From contig NZ_JAPDRH010000002.1 in the NCBI RefSeq assembly GCF_040706555.1, positions 1,240,001-1,304,000 of the forward strand: 64,000 nt of DNA, read 5' to 3'. The notes below the pieces were generated by a model. That model was not told the DNA's origin. It made no database searches and worked only from the letters and a program-made list of their open reading frames with translations. The position numbers and the translations under genes were made by a program. Within the stretch, counting starts at the first letter, position 1; every line of letters begins with the position of its first letter. The stretch is from Lentisalinibacter salinarum (GTDB taxonomy: Bacteria > Pseudomonadota > Gammaproteobacteria > Steroidobacterales > Woeseiaceae). Positions 1-9,110 of the stretch are shown here, in pieces.

Positions 1-12
1 GGGCCGGCCCGG

Positions 13-756
13 TCAGCCGAGCCAGCGGATGGAGGCCGCCGTCGTGTTGTCGCTGTGGGGACCGTTGGCGCGGACTGCGCGCTCGCCCAGCTCGCGCAGA
101 TTCTCCACCACCGTATGGTCGGCACGGCTGGCTATCCTGGCGATGTCGCGCTCGCCGAGCCCCGACCACAGCCCGTCGGTGCAAGCTATCAGCACATCCC
201 CGCTTTGCAAAGGCTTCTTGCGGGTGACGGTAATGCCGGGCAGGGCGTGATCGCCGCCCAGGCAGGACTCGACGAAATTGCGCATCGGGTGTTCGCGGGC
301 CTCGCGCTCGTCGATCACGCCTTCGCGCAGCAGCACCTCCACGTGGCTGTGGTCGCGGGTGCGGCCGCGGATACGCCCGCCCCGTACCTGATAGATGCGG
401 CTGTCGCCGACGTGCGCCCACCAGGAGGCCTGATCCTGCACCAGGCAGACCGCGCCGGTGGCGCGGGGACGGTGATCCACGTCGGTCTGCGCGCCCACCG
501 CCACCACGGCGTCGTGGGCACGGCCCATGGCGGCATAGAGGAAACCCTGGGGATCGAAGACCGGGTGCTCCGCGGCGGCGAAGTCCTTCTGCACCGATTC
601 CAGCGCCACCTCGGCGGCCAGCGCGCCGTCCGAGTGGCCGCCCATGCCGTCGAACACCAGCAGCATCGCGGCCCGCTCGCTCACGGCGACGGCGACCCGG
701 TCCTGGTTGTCCCGGCGATCGCCGGTCAGCGAGATTTTCGCGTATTCGATGCGCAC
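13..756 (-). CDS. PP2C-family serine/threonine protein phosphatase
   Basis: Predicted metal-dependent (Mg/Mn) protein phosphatase that removes phosphate from Ser/Thr residues in the cytoplasm. The core looks complete: RRDNQDR near residue 15, DGMGGH at 36-41, GDSR near the middle, CTDGLW and a C-terminal DN pair that would complete the metal site. The GTG at 756 (VRIEYAKISL) is chosen because the phosphatase fold begins there. An in-frame ATG near 882 would add about 42 residues of unconserved, Arg/Pro-rich sequence. The length, about 247 aa, fits stand-alone bacterial PP2C proteins. It is divergent from yicC. No kinase partner is visible, and the neighbour beyond position 13 is outside the window. 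Confidence 0.88.
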   Translation of the reverse strand: MRIEYAKISLTGDRRDNQDRVAVAVSERAAMLLVFDGMGGHSDGALAAEVALESVQKDFAAAEHPVFDPQGFLYAAMGRAHDAVVAVGAQTDVDHRPRATGAVCLVQDQASWWAHVGDSRIYQVRGGRIRGRTRDHSHVEVLLREGVIDEREAREHPMRNFVESCLGGDHALPGITVTRKKPLQSGDVLIACTDGLWSGLGERDIARIASRADHTVVENLRELGERAVRANGPHSDNTTAASIRWLG

Positions 757-913
757 GTGTTCCCGGGCGGGCGCAGCGCCCGCAAGCAGCACGACTCCTG
801 AAGAACGGTGACGGAGGGTATACCACTTGCGCCGCCCCGGGGAGGGCACGGGTCGCAGATTCGCAGATACCCCCTGTGGCAACGAGCGGTGGCAGCGCGC
901 GCCGGGGCGCGCT

Positions 914-919
914 TACAAT
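914..919 (+). promoter_or_regulatory. Candidate -10 box upstream of yicC
   Basis: TACAAT lies 39 bases before the yicC ATG in very GC-rich surroundings. No convincing -35 was seen at the right spacing, so this is only a candidate for the yicC-gmk promoter. Confidence 0.3.
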
Positions 920-957
920 GCCGGCCCTCCGTCACCGCACCCCGAGTGGAGACACCG

Positions 958-1824
958 ATGTTACGCAGCATGACAGGGTTCGCCCGCAGCGAGCGCCAGA
1001 CAGAGTTCGGCGATCTCGCCTGGGAGGTGCGCTCGGTCAATCATCGCTACCTGGATCTGCAGTTCCGGCTGCCGGACGTGCTGCGGGGCGCCGAGGCGGA
1101 ATTCCGCCGCGCCGCCGGCGACCGGCTGGGGCGCGGCAAGGTGGACCTGAGCCTGACGCTGCGGCGCGGCGGCGGCACCCGGCGGGAGCTCGCCATCGAC
1201 GCGGCGCTGGTCGGACGGATCGCCGAGGGCGTCGCGGTGGTGCGCGAGCGGTTCGGCGAGACCGGCCCGGTGGACCCCATGGAAGTGCTGCGCTGGCCCG
1301 GTGTCATCGAGGAGCCGGCGGTGGAGCAGGATGCGCTGCTCGCCGAGAGCCTGTCCCTGCTGGACGAGGCGCTGGCGACCCTGGACGAAATGCGCCGCGC
1401 GGAAGGCGCCCGGCTGGCCGAGACGCTGCGCAGCCGCACGGAAGACGTGGCCCGCATCGCCGCCGCCGTGCGGACCCGGCGCCCGGAGGTGCTGGCCGGC
1501 ATCGAGCAGAAGCTGCGGGAGCGCCTCGCCCGCCTGGACGTGGAGGCCGAGCCCGGCCGCCTGGAGACGGAACTGGCCATCATCGCCCAGAAGATGGACG
1601 TAGACGAGGAGCTGGACCGGCTGGACAGCCACGTCGAGGAGATGCGCAGCGCCCTCGAACGGGACGAACCCGTGGGACGGCGGCTCGATTTCCTGATGCA
1701 GGAATTCAACCGGGAGGCCAACACGCTCGGCTCGAAGTCCGGCGACCCCGAAACCACCCGGGCCTCGGTCGAGCTCAAGGTGCTCATCGAGCAGATGCGT
1801 GAGCAGATCCAGAACATCGAGTAG
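958..1824 (+). CDS. yicC: YicC family protein (putative endoribonuclease/RNase adaptor)
   Basis: A 288-residue member of the YicC/YloC family, a conserved cytoplasmic protein linked to RNA turnover and stationary-phase survival. The N-terminus MLRSMTGFAR followed by VRSVNHRYLD is the family signature. The C-terminal half is a long charged helical DUF1732 region that ends in VLIEQMREQIQNIE. The length matches the E. coli protein. The ATG at 958 has a GGAG about eight bases upstream, and the longer in-frame start at 808 would precede the family motif by 50 non-conserved residues. The gene is followed after four bases by gmk, the usual arrangement. Confidence 0.93.
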   Translation: MLRSMTGFARSERQTEFGDLAWEVRSVNHRYLDLQFRLPDVLRGAEAEFRRAAGDRLGRGKVDLSLTLRRGGGTRRELAIDAALVGRIAEGVAVVRERFGETGPVDPMEVLRWPGVIEEPAVEQDALLAESLSLLDEALATLDEMRRAEGARLAETLRSRTEDVARIAAAVRTRRPEVLAGIEQKLRERLARLDVEAEPGRLETELAIIAQKMDVDEELDRLDSHVEEMRSALERDEPVGRRLDFLMQEFNREANTLGSKSGDPETTRASVELKVLIEQMREQIQNIE

Positions 1825-1828
1825 GGCC

Positions 1829-2467
1829 ATGGCGACAAGCAGACCCGGCACAGGAGCGAGGGGAAGACTCATCGTCATCGCCGCGCCGTCCGGCGCGGGC
1901 AAGACGACGCTGGTGCACGCGCTGATCGAGCGCAACCCGGACTTCGTCTTCTCGGTGTCTTACACCACCCGGCCGAAGCGGCCGAACGAGGAGCACGGCC
2001 GGGACTACTTCTTCGTCAGCGAGGAGGAATTCCGGCGCCTGGACCGGCAGGGAGAGTTCCTGGAGAGTGCCCGGGTGTTCGACAACTACTACGGCACCAG
2101 CCGCAGCCAGGTGGAGAGCGAACTCGCGAAGGGCCGCAACGTGGTGCTGGAGATCGACTGGCAGGGTGCCCGGCAGGTGCGCGCGGCCATGCCCGAGTGC
2201 CGCAGCATCTTCATCCTGCCGCCCTCGGTGGAGGCGCTGGAGCAGCGGCTGCGCAGCCGCCGCACCGACTCCGAGGACGTGATCCGGCGGCGTCTCCGGG
2301 ACTCCCTCAGCGACCTGTCCCACTGGGACGAGTTCGACTACGTGGTGATCAACGACGACCTGGAGCGCGCCATCGACGAGCTGGAGGGCATCGCCACCGG
2401 GCGTTACCGCCGCAATCGGGTGGGCGCCGAGACCACCCGGAAAAAGCTCGCCCACCTACTGGTTTAG
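1829..2467 (+). CDS. gmk: Guanylate kinase
   Basis: Catalyses ATP + GMP to ADP + GDP, an essential step in guanine nucleotide supply. The P-loop APSGAGKTT is at residues 19-27, followed by SVSYTTRPKRPNEEHGRDY, the GMP-binding segment, and LEIDWQGARQVR. The 212-aa length is standard. The ATG at 1829 is used because it begins just after the yicC stop, while an upstream in-frame start at 1799 would overlap yicC. The gene sits in the conserved yicC-gmk-rpoZ-spoT order, which links GTP supply with ppGpp metabolism. Confidence 0.95.
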   Translation: MATSRPGTGARGRLIVIAAPSGAGKTTLVHALIERNPDFVFSVSYTTRPKRPNEEHGRDYFFVSEEEFRRLDRQGEFLESARVFDNYYGTSRSQVESELAKGRNVVLEIDWQGARQVRAAMPECRSIFILPPSVEALEQRLRSRRTDSEDVIRRRLRDSLSDLSHWDEFDYVVINDDLERAIDELEGIATGRYRRNRVGAETTRKKLAHLLV

Positions 2468-2480
2468 GAGCGGCTCCTTA
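2466..2480. other. Short GC-rich hairpin after gmk
   Basis: TAGGAGCGGCTCCTTA begins in the gmk stop codon and can form an AGGAG/CTCCT stem. No T-run follows, so it is not a classical intrinsic terminator. It resembles the start of REP sequences found in related bacteria, but a match this short may be chance. Confidence 0.2.
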
Positions 2481-2574
2481 CAGTACACTGACGGGTCCGG
2501 AGCCTGATTCTTCCCGCGGTCCGCACCGTTCAACATTATCGTTCAGTATTATTCGAGAGGGGCTTGAGTAGCCA

Positions 2575-2856
2575 ATGGCCAGAATTACCGTCGAGGACTG
2601 CCTCGAGAACATCGACAACATTTTCGAACTCGTGCTGGTCGCGTCCAAGCGCGCCCGGCGCATCGCCAACGGCGCCGATCCCTACGTGGAGCTGGAGAAC
2701 GACAAGCCCACGGTGGTCGCTCTGCGCGAGATCGCCGAGGGCCACGTGACCCCGGCAATACTCGACGAGGCGGACCAGCCCGCGGAGGATCTGCTGCGCG
2801 CCGAATCCGGCTCCGAGGACCTCATGCCCATGCGAGGGCTGTCGCTCGGCGAGTAA
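2575..2856 (+). CDS. rpoZ: DNA-directed RNA polymerase omega subunit
   Basis: The small omega subunit, which helps assemble the beta-prime subunit into RNA polymerase and takes part in one ppGpp-binding site. The N-terminus MARITVEDCLENIDNIFELV and the segment ASKRARRIANG are diagnostic, followed by the usual KPTVVALREIAEG helix. The 93-aa length is typical. The upstream 107 bases contain TATTAT-like AT-rich stretches around 2535-2552 that could hold its own promoter, but no good -35 was found. It lies directly upstream of spoT. Confidence 0.96.
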   Translation: MARITVEDCLENIDNIFELVLVASKRARRIANGADPYVELENDKPTVVALREIAEGHVTPAILDEADQPAEDLLRAESGSEDLMPMRGLSLGE

Positions 2857-2904
2857 GCGCTGACAATACCGGTGCCGCCCGCCGGCACCGACCGGTTCAC
2901 CCCC

Positions 2905-5064
2905 ATGGATTACGCCGCCTCGATCCGCTCCAAACTGCCGAAGACGCGGCGCTCCACGGGTCTCAAGCAGCTCCTCCAGAAACTCGAGAACTACATGACG
3001 GACGACCAGATCGCGCTGGTCGTCAAGGCGTACGAGTTCGGGGCCGAGGCCCACGCCGGGCAGCTGCGCCAGTCCGGTGAGCCCTACATCTCCCACCCGG
3101 TCGCCGTCGCCGGCATCCTGGCGGACATGCGCATGGACGCCAAGGGCATCGCCGCGGCGATCCTGCACGACGTGATCGAGGACACGCCGGCGGCAAAGGA
3201 GCAGCTGGACAGCGAGTTCGGCACGGATATCGCCGCCCTCGTCGACGGCGTCACCAAGCTGGACCAGCTGCAGTTCCGCAGCCGTCTGGAGGCCCAGGCC
3301 GAGAGCTTCCGTAAGATGCTGCTGGCGATGGTCGAGGACATCCGGGTCATCCTGGTGAAGCTCGCCGACCGCCTGCACAACATGCGCACGCTGGACTCCC
3401 TGCCCCGGGAGAAGCAGACCCGCATCGCGCGGGAGACGCTGGAGATCTACGCCCCCATCGCCAACCGGCTGGGCATCAATACGCTGAAGGTCGAGCTGGA
3501 GGACCTGGGCTTTCGCTACACGCGGCCCTACCGCTACCGGGTGCTGGAGCGGGCGCTGAAGAAGGCCCAGGGCAACCAGCGCCAGATCGTGAAGAAGATC
3601 AGCGACACCCTCGAGAAGGAGCTGGCGCGCCACGAGGTCGCGGCCAGCGTCGCCGGGCGGCAGAAGCATCTCTATTCCATCTACCGCAAGATGCTGGTGA
3701 AGGGGCGCACGCTCGGCGAGATCGTGGACGTCTACGGCTTCCGCATCGTCGTCGAGGACGTCGATGACTGCTACCGGGCGCTCGGCCTGGTGCACAAGGT
3801 CTACAAGCCGATGCCGGGCCGCTTCAAGGACTACGTCGCCATACCGAGAGTGAACGGCTATCAGTCCCTGCACACCACCTGCTTCGGCCCGCGCGGCCTG
3901 CCGCTGGAGGTGCAGATCCGCACCCGGGAGATGGATCTGGTGGCGGAGAGCGGTATCGCCTCGCACTGGCGCTACAAGGCCGAGGACAAGTCCGCCGCGT
4001 CGCCCCAGCTGAGGGCACGTGAGTGGCTCTCGAACCTGGTGGAGCTGCAGCAGGACGACAGCTCGGAGGAGTTCCTGGAGAGCGTGAAGGTGGACCTGTT
4101 TCCCGACAAGGTCTACGTATTCACGCCCAAGGGCGACATCCGCCGGCTGCCCCGGGGCGCCACCGCGGTGGACTTCGCCTACGCCGTGCACACGGACATC
4201 GGCAACCGCTGCGTCGCCGCCAAGATCGACCGGCGCCTGGTGCCGCTGAGGACGCCGCTGTCCAACGGCCAGACCGTAGAGATCATCACCAACAAGGGCG
4301 CCCGGCCGAACCCGAACTGGGTCAACTTCGTGGTCACCGCGAAGGCGCGTTCCGCCATCCGCCACTACCTGAAGAACCTGCGCCGGGGCGAGGCCGCGGA
4401 GCTCGGCAAGCGCCTGCTCGAGCAGGCGCTGAAGGAACAGAAGAGCTCGCTGCGCAAAGTGGACAAGAAGGCGATGACCGAGGTGCTGGAAGCCTTCGGC
4501 CTGAACAACAAGATAGAGCTCTACGAGCAGCTTGGCCTCGGCGAGCGGCTGTCGCCGATCGTCGCCCGTCTGCTGCTGGGCGTGGACGCCGGCGAGGTGC
4601 AGCCGGCGGTGCGCGAGAGCACTTCGCTCACCATCACCGGCACCGAGGGCATGGTGGTGACCTACGCGCGCTGCTGCCACCCGATCCCGGGCGATGCCAT
4701 CATGGGCCACCTGTCCAGCGGCCGCGGCGTCGTCATCCACCGCAACGTCTGTCACAACCTGGCGAATTTCCGCAAACACCCGGAGAAGTGGGTGACCGTG
4801 AACTGGCGCAGCGACATCGACCAGGACTTCACGGCCCAGGTGACGCTGATCGCCGTCAACCGCATGGGAGTGCTGGCGGAGGTGGCGGCCACGATCTCGG
4901 CGGCCCAGTCCAATATCGAGCAGGTCACGGTCCGGGAAGGCGATGACGACGTCTCCGTAATGACCTTCCTGCTGCAGATCCGGGACCGCCAGCACCTGGC
5001 CGCCGTGCTGCGCAGCATCCGCAAGATGCCGAGCGTCATCAAAGTCACCCGCGACTGCGCCTGA
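2905..5064 (+). CDS. spoT: Bifunctional (p)ppGpp synthetase/hydrolase SpoT
   Basis: Makes and degrades the alarmone (p)ppGpp during the stringent response. Domains in order are an N-terminal HD hydrolase (HD pair at about residues 88-89 in ILHDVIEDT), a synthetase domain with GFRIVVEDVDDCYRALG and NGYQSLHTT, a TGS domain starting near VYVFTPKGD, a helical and zinc-finger-like region with CCHPIPGD, and a C-terminal ACT domain. The synthetase carries GRFKDY, the RxKD form seen in hydrolase-competent SpoT/Rel enzymes, not the ExDD form of RelA. The ATG at 2905 (719 aa) is preferred. A GTG at 2872 would add 11 residues, and neither start has a strong Shine-Dalgarno. Confidence 0.94.
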   Translation: MDYAASIRSKLPKTRRSTGLKQLLQKLENYMTDDQIALVVKAYEFGAEAHAGQLRQSGEPYISHPVAVAGILADMRMDAKGIAAAILHDVIEDTPAAKEQLDSEFGTDIAALVDGVTKLDQLQFRSRLEAQAESFRKMLLAMVEDIRVILVKLADRLHNMRTLDSLPREKQTRIARETLEIYAPIANRLGINTLKVELEDLGFRYTRPYRYRVLERALKKAQGNQRQIVKKISDTLEKELARHEVAASVAGRQKHLYSIYRKMLVKGRTLGEIVDVYGFRIVVEDVDDCYRALGLVHKVYKPMPGRFKDYVAIPRVNGYQSLHTTCFGPRGLPLEVQIRTREMDLVAESGIASHWRYKAEDKSAASPQLRAREWLSNLVELQQDDSSEEFLESVKVDLFPDKVYVFTPKGDIRRLPRGATAVDFAYAVHTDIGNRCVAAKIDRRLVPLRTPLSNGQTVEIITNKGARPNPNWVNFVVTAKARSAIRHYLKNLRRGEAAELGKRLLEQALKEQKSSLRKVDKKAMTEVLEAFGLNNKIELYEQLGLGERLSPIVARLLLGVDAGEVQPAVRESTSLTITGTEGMVVTYARCCHPIPGDAIMGHLSSGRGVVIHRNVCHNLANFRKHPEKWVTVNWRSDIDQDFTAQVTLIAVNRMGVLAEVAATISAAQSNIEQVTVREGDDDVSVMTFLLQIRDRQHLAAVLRSIRKMPSVIKVTRDCA

Positions 5065-5075
5065 CCGGAGGAAGC

Positions 5076-5471
5076 ATGCAGAAGAAGCACGTGGTCACAC
5101 CGGCCGCACCCGCCGCCATCGGCACCTACTCGCAGGCCGTCGAGACGGGCGGCGTGGTCTATGTCTCGGGCCAGATCCCGCTGGACCCCGCCACCATGGA
5201 GCTCGTGGAGGGGGAGTTCGCCGACCGGGTGCGGCAGGTGTTCCGGAATCTGGCGGCCATCGCGGAAGCGGCGGGCGGCAGCCTCGCCGATGCCGTGAAG
5301 CTCACCATCTACCTCACCGACATGGCCAACTTCGCCACCGTGAACGAAGTGATGGCCGAGTTCTTCGACGAGCCTTACCCCGCCCGGGCCGCCGTCGGCG
5401 TGGCCGCGCTGCCGAAGGGGGCCGACGTAGAGGCGGACGCCATCCTTATTCACGGCACCGGCATGCCGTGA
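5076..5471 (+). CDS. ridA: RidA family reactive enamine/imine deaminase
   Basis: Hydrolyses reactive 2-aminoacrylate and related enamines or imines released by PLP enzymes, giving keto acids and ammonia. The 131-aa protein starts with the typical PAAIGTYSQAV segment and has VYVSGQIPLDP. Near the C-terminus YPARAAVGVAALPKGADVE holds the conserved Arg and Glu of the active site. The ATG follows a strong CGGAGGAAGC ribosome site eleven bases after spoT. Its stop overlaps the GTG start of recG, so the two are translationally coupled. Confidence 0.94.
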   Translation: MQKKHVVTPAAPAAIGTYSQAVETGGVVYVSGQIPLDPATMELVEGEFADRVRQVFRNLAAIAEAAGGSLADAVKLTIYLTDMANFATVNEVMAEFFDEPYPARAAVGVAALPKGADVEADAILIHGTGMP

Positions 5472-7561
5472 ACCGGGATTCCGGCGTCTCCGGGAGCCCG
5501 GGCCTCGGCTCGCCGCTGACGGCGCTGAAGGGTGTCGGCCCGGCGCTGGCGGAGAAACTCGCCCGCCTCGGCGCGGATACGATCGAGGATCTCCTGTTCC
5601 TGCTGCCCCTGCGCTACGAGGACCGCACGCGGGTGACCCGCATCGGCTCGGCCAGGCACGGGGAGCGGGTGCTGGTGGCCGGCGACATCCTGCTGTCGGA
5701 GACCGTCTACCGGGGCCGTCGGTCCCTGCTGGTGCGCATCACCGACGGCAGCGGCCAGCTCACGCTGCGTTTCTTTCATTTCTCCCGCTCGCAGCAGGCG
5801 CGCCTCGCGCGCGGCTCGCGCATCGCCTGTTACGGGGAGGTCCGCCCCGGCCCGGCGGGCAAGGAGATGGTGCATCCCGAGTACCGGCTGCTGGGCGCGG
5901 AGGAACCGGTACCGGTGGAGGACCGGCTGACGCCGGTGTACCCGACCACCGAGGGCGTGCAGCAGGGCCGCCTGCGGCGCCTCGTCGCGGAGGCACTGGA
6001 CCTGATGCGCCGCGAGGCGCCAACGGAGCTGATTCCGCGCCGGGTGCTGGAACGCACGGACCTGCCGACGCTGACGGAGGCGGTGGAGTACCTGCACCGG
6101 CCGCCGCGGGGCGTGGACCTGGCGGAACTCGCCGGCGGCGGCCATCCCTGCCAGCAGCGCCTGGCTTTCGAGGAGCTGCTGGCTCACCACCTGAGCCTGA
6201 GGCGGCTGCGCCATCGCATCCGCGACGAGCTGGCGCCGGCGCTGACGGACGGCGACGGCCTGGCGCGGCGGTTCCTGGACAGCCTGCCGTTCCGCCTGAC
6301 CGCCGCCCAGGAACGAGTGCTGGCAGAGATATCGGCAGACATCGCCCGGCCCCACCCCATGCTGCGCCTGGTGCAGGGCGACGTCGGCTCGGGCAAGACG
6401 GTGGTCGCAGCCGCTGCCTGCCTGAAGGCCATCGCGGCCGGATGCCAGGCGGCGCTCATGGCGCCGACGGAGCTGCTCGCCGAGCAGCACTACAAGAGCT
6501 TCAGCGCCTGGCTCGAGCCGCTGGGCATCCGGCCGGTCTGGCTCACCGGCAGCCTCCGTTCCGCGGTGCGGCGCGAGGCGCTGGCCGTCATCGCCGATGG
6601 CAGCGCTGCAATGGTCATCGGCACCCATGCCCTGTTCCAGGAATCGGTCGCCTTCGACAATCTCGCACTGGTGGTGATCGACGAACAGCACCGCTTCGGC
6701 GTGCACCAGCGGCTCGCGCTGCGGCAGAAGGGCGAGCAGGGAGTGACCCGTCCGCACCAGCTGGTGATGACGGCCACGCCCATCCCGCGGACGCTCGCCA
6801 TGACCGCGTACGCCGATCTCGACACCTCCGTCATCGACGAGCTGCCACCGGGCCGCCGGCCCGTGACCACCGTGGTGCTGCCGGAAACGCGTCGCGAGGA
6901 AGTCATCGAGCGGGTGCGGCGTGCCTGTGCCGAGGGCCGCCAGGCTTACTGGGTCTGCCCGCTGGTGGAGGAGAGCGAGCAGCTCGATTACCAGGCGGCC
7001 GAGGCCAGTTACCGGATGCTGGGCGAGGCGCTGCCCGACATACCCGTGGGTCTGGTGCACGGCCGCATGAAGCCGGCCGAAAAGGAGGCGGCAATGCAGG
7101 CGTTCAAGGCCGGCGAACTCAGGCTGCTGGTGGCCACCACCGTGATCGAGGTGGGCGTGGACGTGCCGAACGCCAGTCTGATGATCGTGGAGAACGCCGA
7201 ACGCATGGGCCTGTCCCAGCTCCACCAGCTGCGAGGGCGGGTCGGACGGGGCAGTCGCGAGAGCACCTGCCTGCTTATGTACAGGCCGCCGCTGTCGGAG
7301 ATGGCGCGCCGGCGCCTGGCCGTGCTGCGCGAGACCGGCGACGGCTTCGTCGTGGCCGAGGAAGACCTGAAGCTCCGCGGACCCGGCGAGGTGCTGGGCA
7401 CCCGGCAAACCGGCGCAATGCAGCTGCGCATCGCCGATCTCAGCCGCGACGCCGCTCTCATGCCCAAGGTGCAGCTCGCCGCCGCGGCCGTCTCGCCGGC
7501 GGACGCCGAGGCCGTCATCCAGCGCTGGCTGGGCGGCGCCAGCCGCTACGGCAGCGTCTGA
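5468..7561 (+). CDS. recG: ATP-dependent DNA helicase RecG
   Basis: Branch-migrating helicase that remodels stalled replication forks and recombination intermediates. The N-terminal wedge/OB domain contains LLFLLPLRYEDRT. The helicase core follows with Walker A GDVGSGKT at about residue 305, the RecG-type DEQHRFG box II, TATPIPRT, and motif VI QLRGRVGRG. The 697-aa length is normal. Translation starts at a GTG that overlaps the ridA stop (GTGA). The spoT-recG neighbourhood is conserved in gammaproteobacteria. Confidence 0.96.
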   Translation: MNRDSGVSGSPGLGSPLTALKGVGPALAEKLARLGADTIEDLLFLLPLRYEDRTRVTRIGSARHGERVLVAGDILLSETVYRGRRSLLVRITDGSGQLTLRFFHFSRSQQARLARGSRIACYGEVRPGPAGKEMVHPEYRLLGAEEPVPVEDRLTPVYPTTEGVQQGRLRRLVAEALDLMRREAPTELIPRRVLERTDLPTLTEAVEYLHRPPRGVDLAELAGGGHPCQQRLAFEELLAHHLSLRRLRHRIRDELAPALTDGDGLARRFLDSLPFRLTAAQERVLAEISADIARPHPMLRLVQGDVGSGKTVVAAAACLKAIAAGCQAALMAPTELLAEQHYKSFSAWLEPLGIRPVWLTGSLRSAVRREALAVIADGSAAMVIGTHALFQESVAFDNLALVVIDEQHRFGVHQRLALRQKGEQGVTRPHQLVMTATPIPRTLAMTAYADLDTSVIDELPPGRRPVTTVVLPETRREEVIERVRRACAEGRQAYWVCPLVEESEQLDYQAAEASYRMLGEALPDIPVGLVHGRMKPAEKEAAMQAFKAGELRLLVATTVIEVGVDVPNASLMIVENAERMGLSQLHQLRGRVGRGSRESTCLLMYRPPLSEMARRRLAVLRETGDGFVVAEEDLKLRGPGEVLGTRQTGAMQLRIADLSRDAALMPKVQLAAAAVSPADAEAVIQRWLGGASRYGSV

Positions 7562-7585
7562 CGTCGCCGGGACCGCCGCGCTGCA

Positions 7586-7614
7586 CTGTCACGGAGCGCG
7601 ATCTCGTCTACACT
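7586..7614 (+). promoter_or_regulatory. Candidate sigma-70 promoter for ubiC-ubiA
   Basis: CTGTCA at 7586-7591 and TACACT at 7609-7614 are separated by 17 bases, each matching the consensus at four of six positions. Transcription would start at about 7621, only about three bases before the ubiC ATG, so the mRNA would be almost leaderless. Confidence 0.35.
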
Positions 7615-7623
7615 CTGCACTCC

Positions 7624-8184
7624 ATGCTTCCCGGTAACGAACAAGCCTCGGGCGACGGCCGCTGGTCCGACACCATCCCGGCCTCGGTGCCCGCCGGCCT
7701 GACCGGCTGGCTGGCCGACCACGGCCTGTTGACGCCCCGCATCCGGTCGTTCCAGCCGGCGAGCTTCCGCCTCGCGGTGCACGCCGAGCGTCACCGCCGG
7801 CTCTACGGGGACGAACGGGCACTGCTCGACGGCGACGCCGGAGAGGCCCTGGTACGCGAGATCAGCATGGGCGGTGCCGCCGGCGAACTGGTGGTGGCCT
7901 CGAGCATCATCCCGGCAGCAACGCTGGAGCGTTTCCCGAGCCTGGCCGCCCTCGGCGAGCGCCCCCTCGGCGAGGCACTGGCGCGCCTGGACGAGGTGAG
8001 CCGGGAGCCGTTCCGCTACGCCGTCTTCGAGCCGGGCGACCGCGGCTATCCCGCGCTGCCCGAGCGCATGCCGGCCGGGCGGCTGTTCGCGCGGCGCTCG
8101 GTCATCCGCGTGGCCGGTGCGCCGATCCTGGTCGTCGAGTATTTCCCCGCCAGCCTCGCGGCACCGGAGGGCGCGGCGCTGTGA
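7624..8184 (+). CDS. ubiC: Chorismate lyase
   Basis: Converts chorismate to 4-hydroxybenzoate and pyruvate, the first committed step of ubiquinone synthesis. The 186-aa product has family features: LADHGLLTPRIR near residue 35, the REISM segment, ASSIIPAATL, and a C-terminal RRSVIRVAGAPILVVEYF where the 4-hydroxybenzoate-retaining region lies. The ATG at 7624 lacks a clear Shine-Dalgarno. The stop overlaps the GTG start of ubiA (GTGA), so the pathway's first two enzymes are coupled. Confidence 0.88.
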   Translation: MLPGNEQASGDGRWSDTIPASVPAGLTGWLADHGLLTPRIRSFQPASFRLAVHAERHRRLYGDERALLDGDAGEALVREISMGGAAGELVVASSIIPAATLERFPSLAALGERPLGEALARLDEVSREPFRYAVFEPGDRGYPALPERMPAGRLFARRSVIRVAGAPILVVEYFPASLAAPEGAAL

Positions 8185-9110
8185 GGACGGGAGCCGCTTC
8201 CCGCGGGCAGGCCCGGGCAGCGGACGGCACCCGGCCCGGCTTCCTCCCGGTGCTGCTCTCCCAGCTCGGGATCTACGCCCGGCTCATGCGGCTGGACCGG
8301 CCGATCGGCTTCTATCTGCTGATGTGGCCCACGCTGTGGGCGCTGTGGGTGGCCGGAGACGGTCGGCCGGACGAGGGCATCTTCGCCATCTTCATGGCCG
8401 GCGTCGTGGTCACCCGCTGCGCCGGCTGCATCATCAACGACATCGCCGACCGGGGCTTCGACCCCTACGTGACCCGCACCCGGGAGCGGCCGCTGGCCAC
8501 GGGCAGGGTCAGCGTCGTCGAGGCGGCCCTGCTGTTCGTCGGCCTGGGCCTGATCGCCATCGGCCTGGTGACGCTGCTGAATCCGCTCTCCCGGGTGGTG
8601 GCCGCCGCCGCGGCGGTGCTGATGATCGTCTACCCGTTCGTCAAGCGCATCCTGTCGGTGCCCCAGCTCGTGCTTGGGGCGGCCTTCGCCATGGCCATTC
8701 CGCTGGCGTTCGCCGCGCAGACAGGCGAGATACCGGAGATCGCCTGGCTGATGTTCGCCGTCACCGTGATCTGGGCCATCATCTACGACACGATGTACGC
8801 CATGGTCGACCGACCGGACGACCTGCAGGTGGGCATCAAGTCCACCGCGATCCTGTTCGGCGACGCCGACCGGTTCATGATCGGCGCGCTGCAGGGCCTC
8901 ATGCTGCTGGGGCTCGTGCTGATGGGCGCCCGCCTCTCCATGGGCCTGTGGTACTTCCTGGGCGTGACGCTGGCCGCCGGCTTCATGGCCTGGCACCAGT
9001 ACCTGATCCGCGACCGGGATATCGCCGACTGTTTCCGCGCCTTCCTGAATAATCACTACATCGGCATGATGGTGTTCATCGGCATCGCGCTGGATTACCT
9101 GTTCCGCTGA
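8181..9110 (+). CDS. ubiA: 4-hydroxybenzoate polyprenyltransferase
   Basis: Membrane prenyltransferase that joins the polyprenyl tail to 4-hydroxybenzoate in ubiquinone synthesis. The first Asp-rich motif is NDIADRGFD, and the second is DTMYAMVDRPDD. MRLDRPIGFYLLMWPTLWA is the usual N-terminal helix, and about eight hydrophobic segments follow. The 309-aa length is typical, with a slightly extended N-terminus. It starts at a GTG overlapping the ubiC stop. Its 3' end overlaps the convergent comF-type gene by 16 bases. Confidence 0.94.
   Translation: MRTGAASRGQARAADGTRPGFLPVLLSQLGIYARLMRLDRPIGFYLLMWPTLWALWVAGDGRPDEGIFAIFMAGVVVTRCAGCIINDIADRGFDPYVTRTRERPLATGRVSVVEAALLFVGLGLIAIGLVTLLNPLSRVVAAAAAVLMIVYPFVKRILSVPQLVLGAAFAMAIPLAFAAQTGEIPEIAWLMFAVTVIWAIIYDTMYAMVDRPDDLQVGIKSTAILFGDADRFMIGALQGLMLLGLVLMGARLSMGLWYFLGVTLAAGFMAWHQYLIRDRDIADCFRAFLNNHYIGMMVFIGIALDYLFR

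Noticed and set aside
2466..2480. REP element after gmk
   Set aside because: The match to the REP-like start (TAGGAGCGGCT) is too short to separate from chance; listed only as a weak hairpin.
2536..4995. An 819-codon minus-strand frame opposite spoT
   Set aside because: The same third-position shadow effect; the protein is His/Arg/Val-rich with no domain, while the plus strand encodes RpoZ and SpoT.
5450..7408. A 652-codon minus-strand frame opposite recG
   Set aside because: Antisense shadow of recG with no similarity to any family I recognise.
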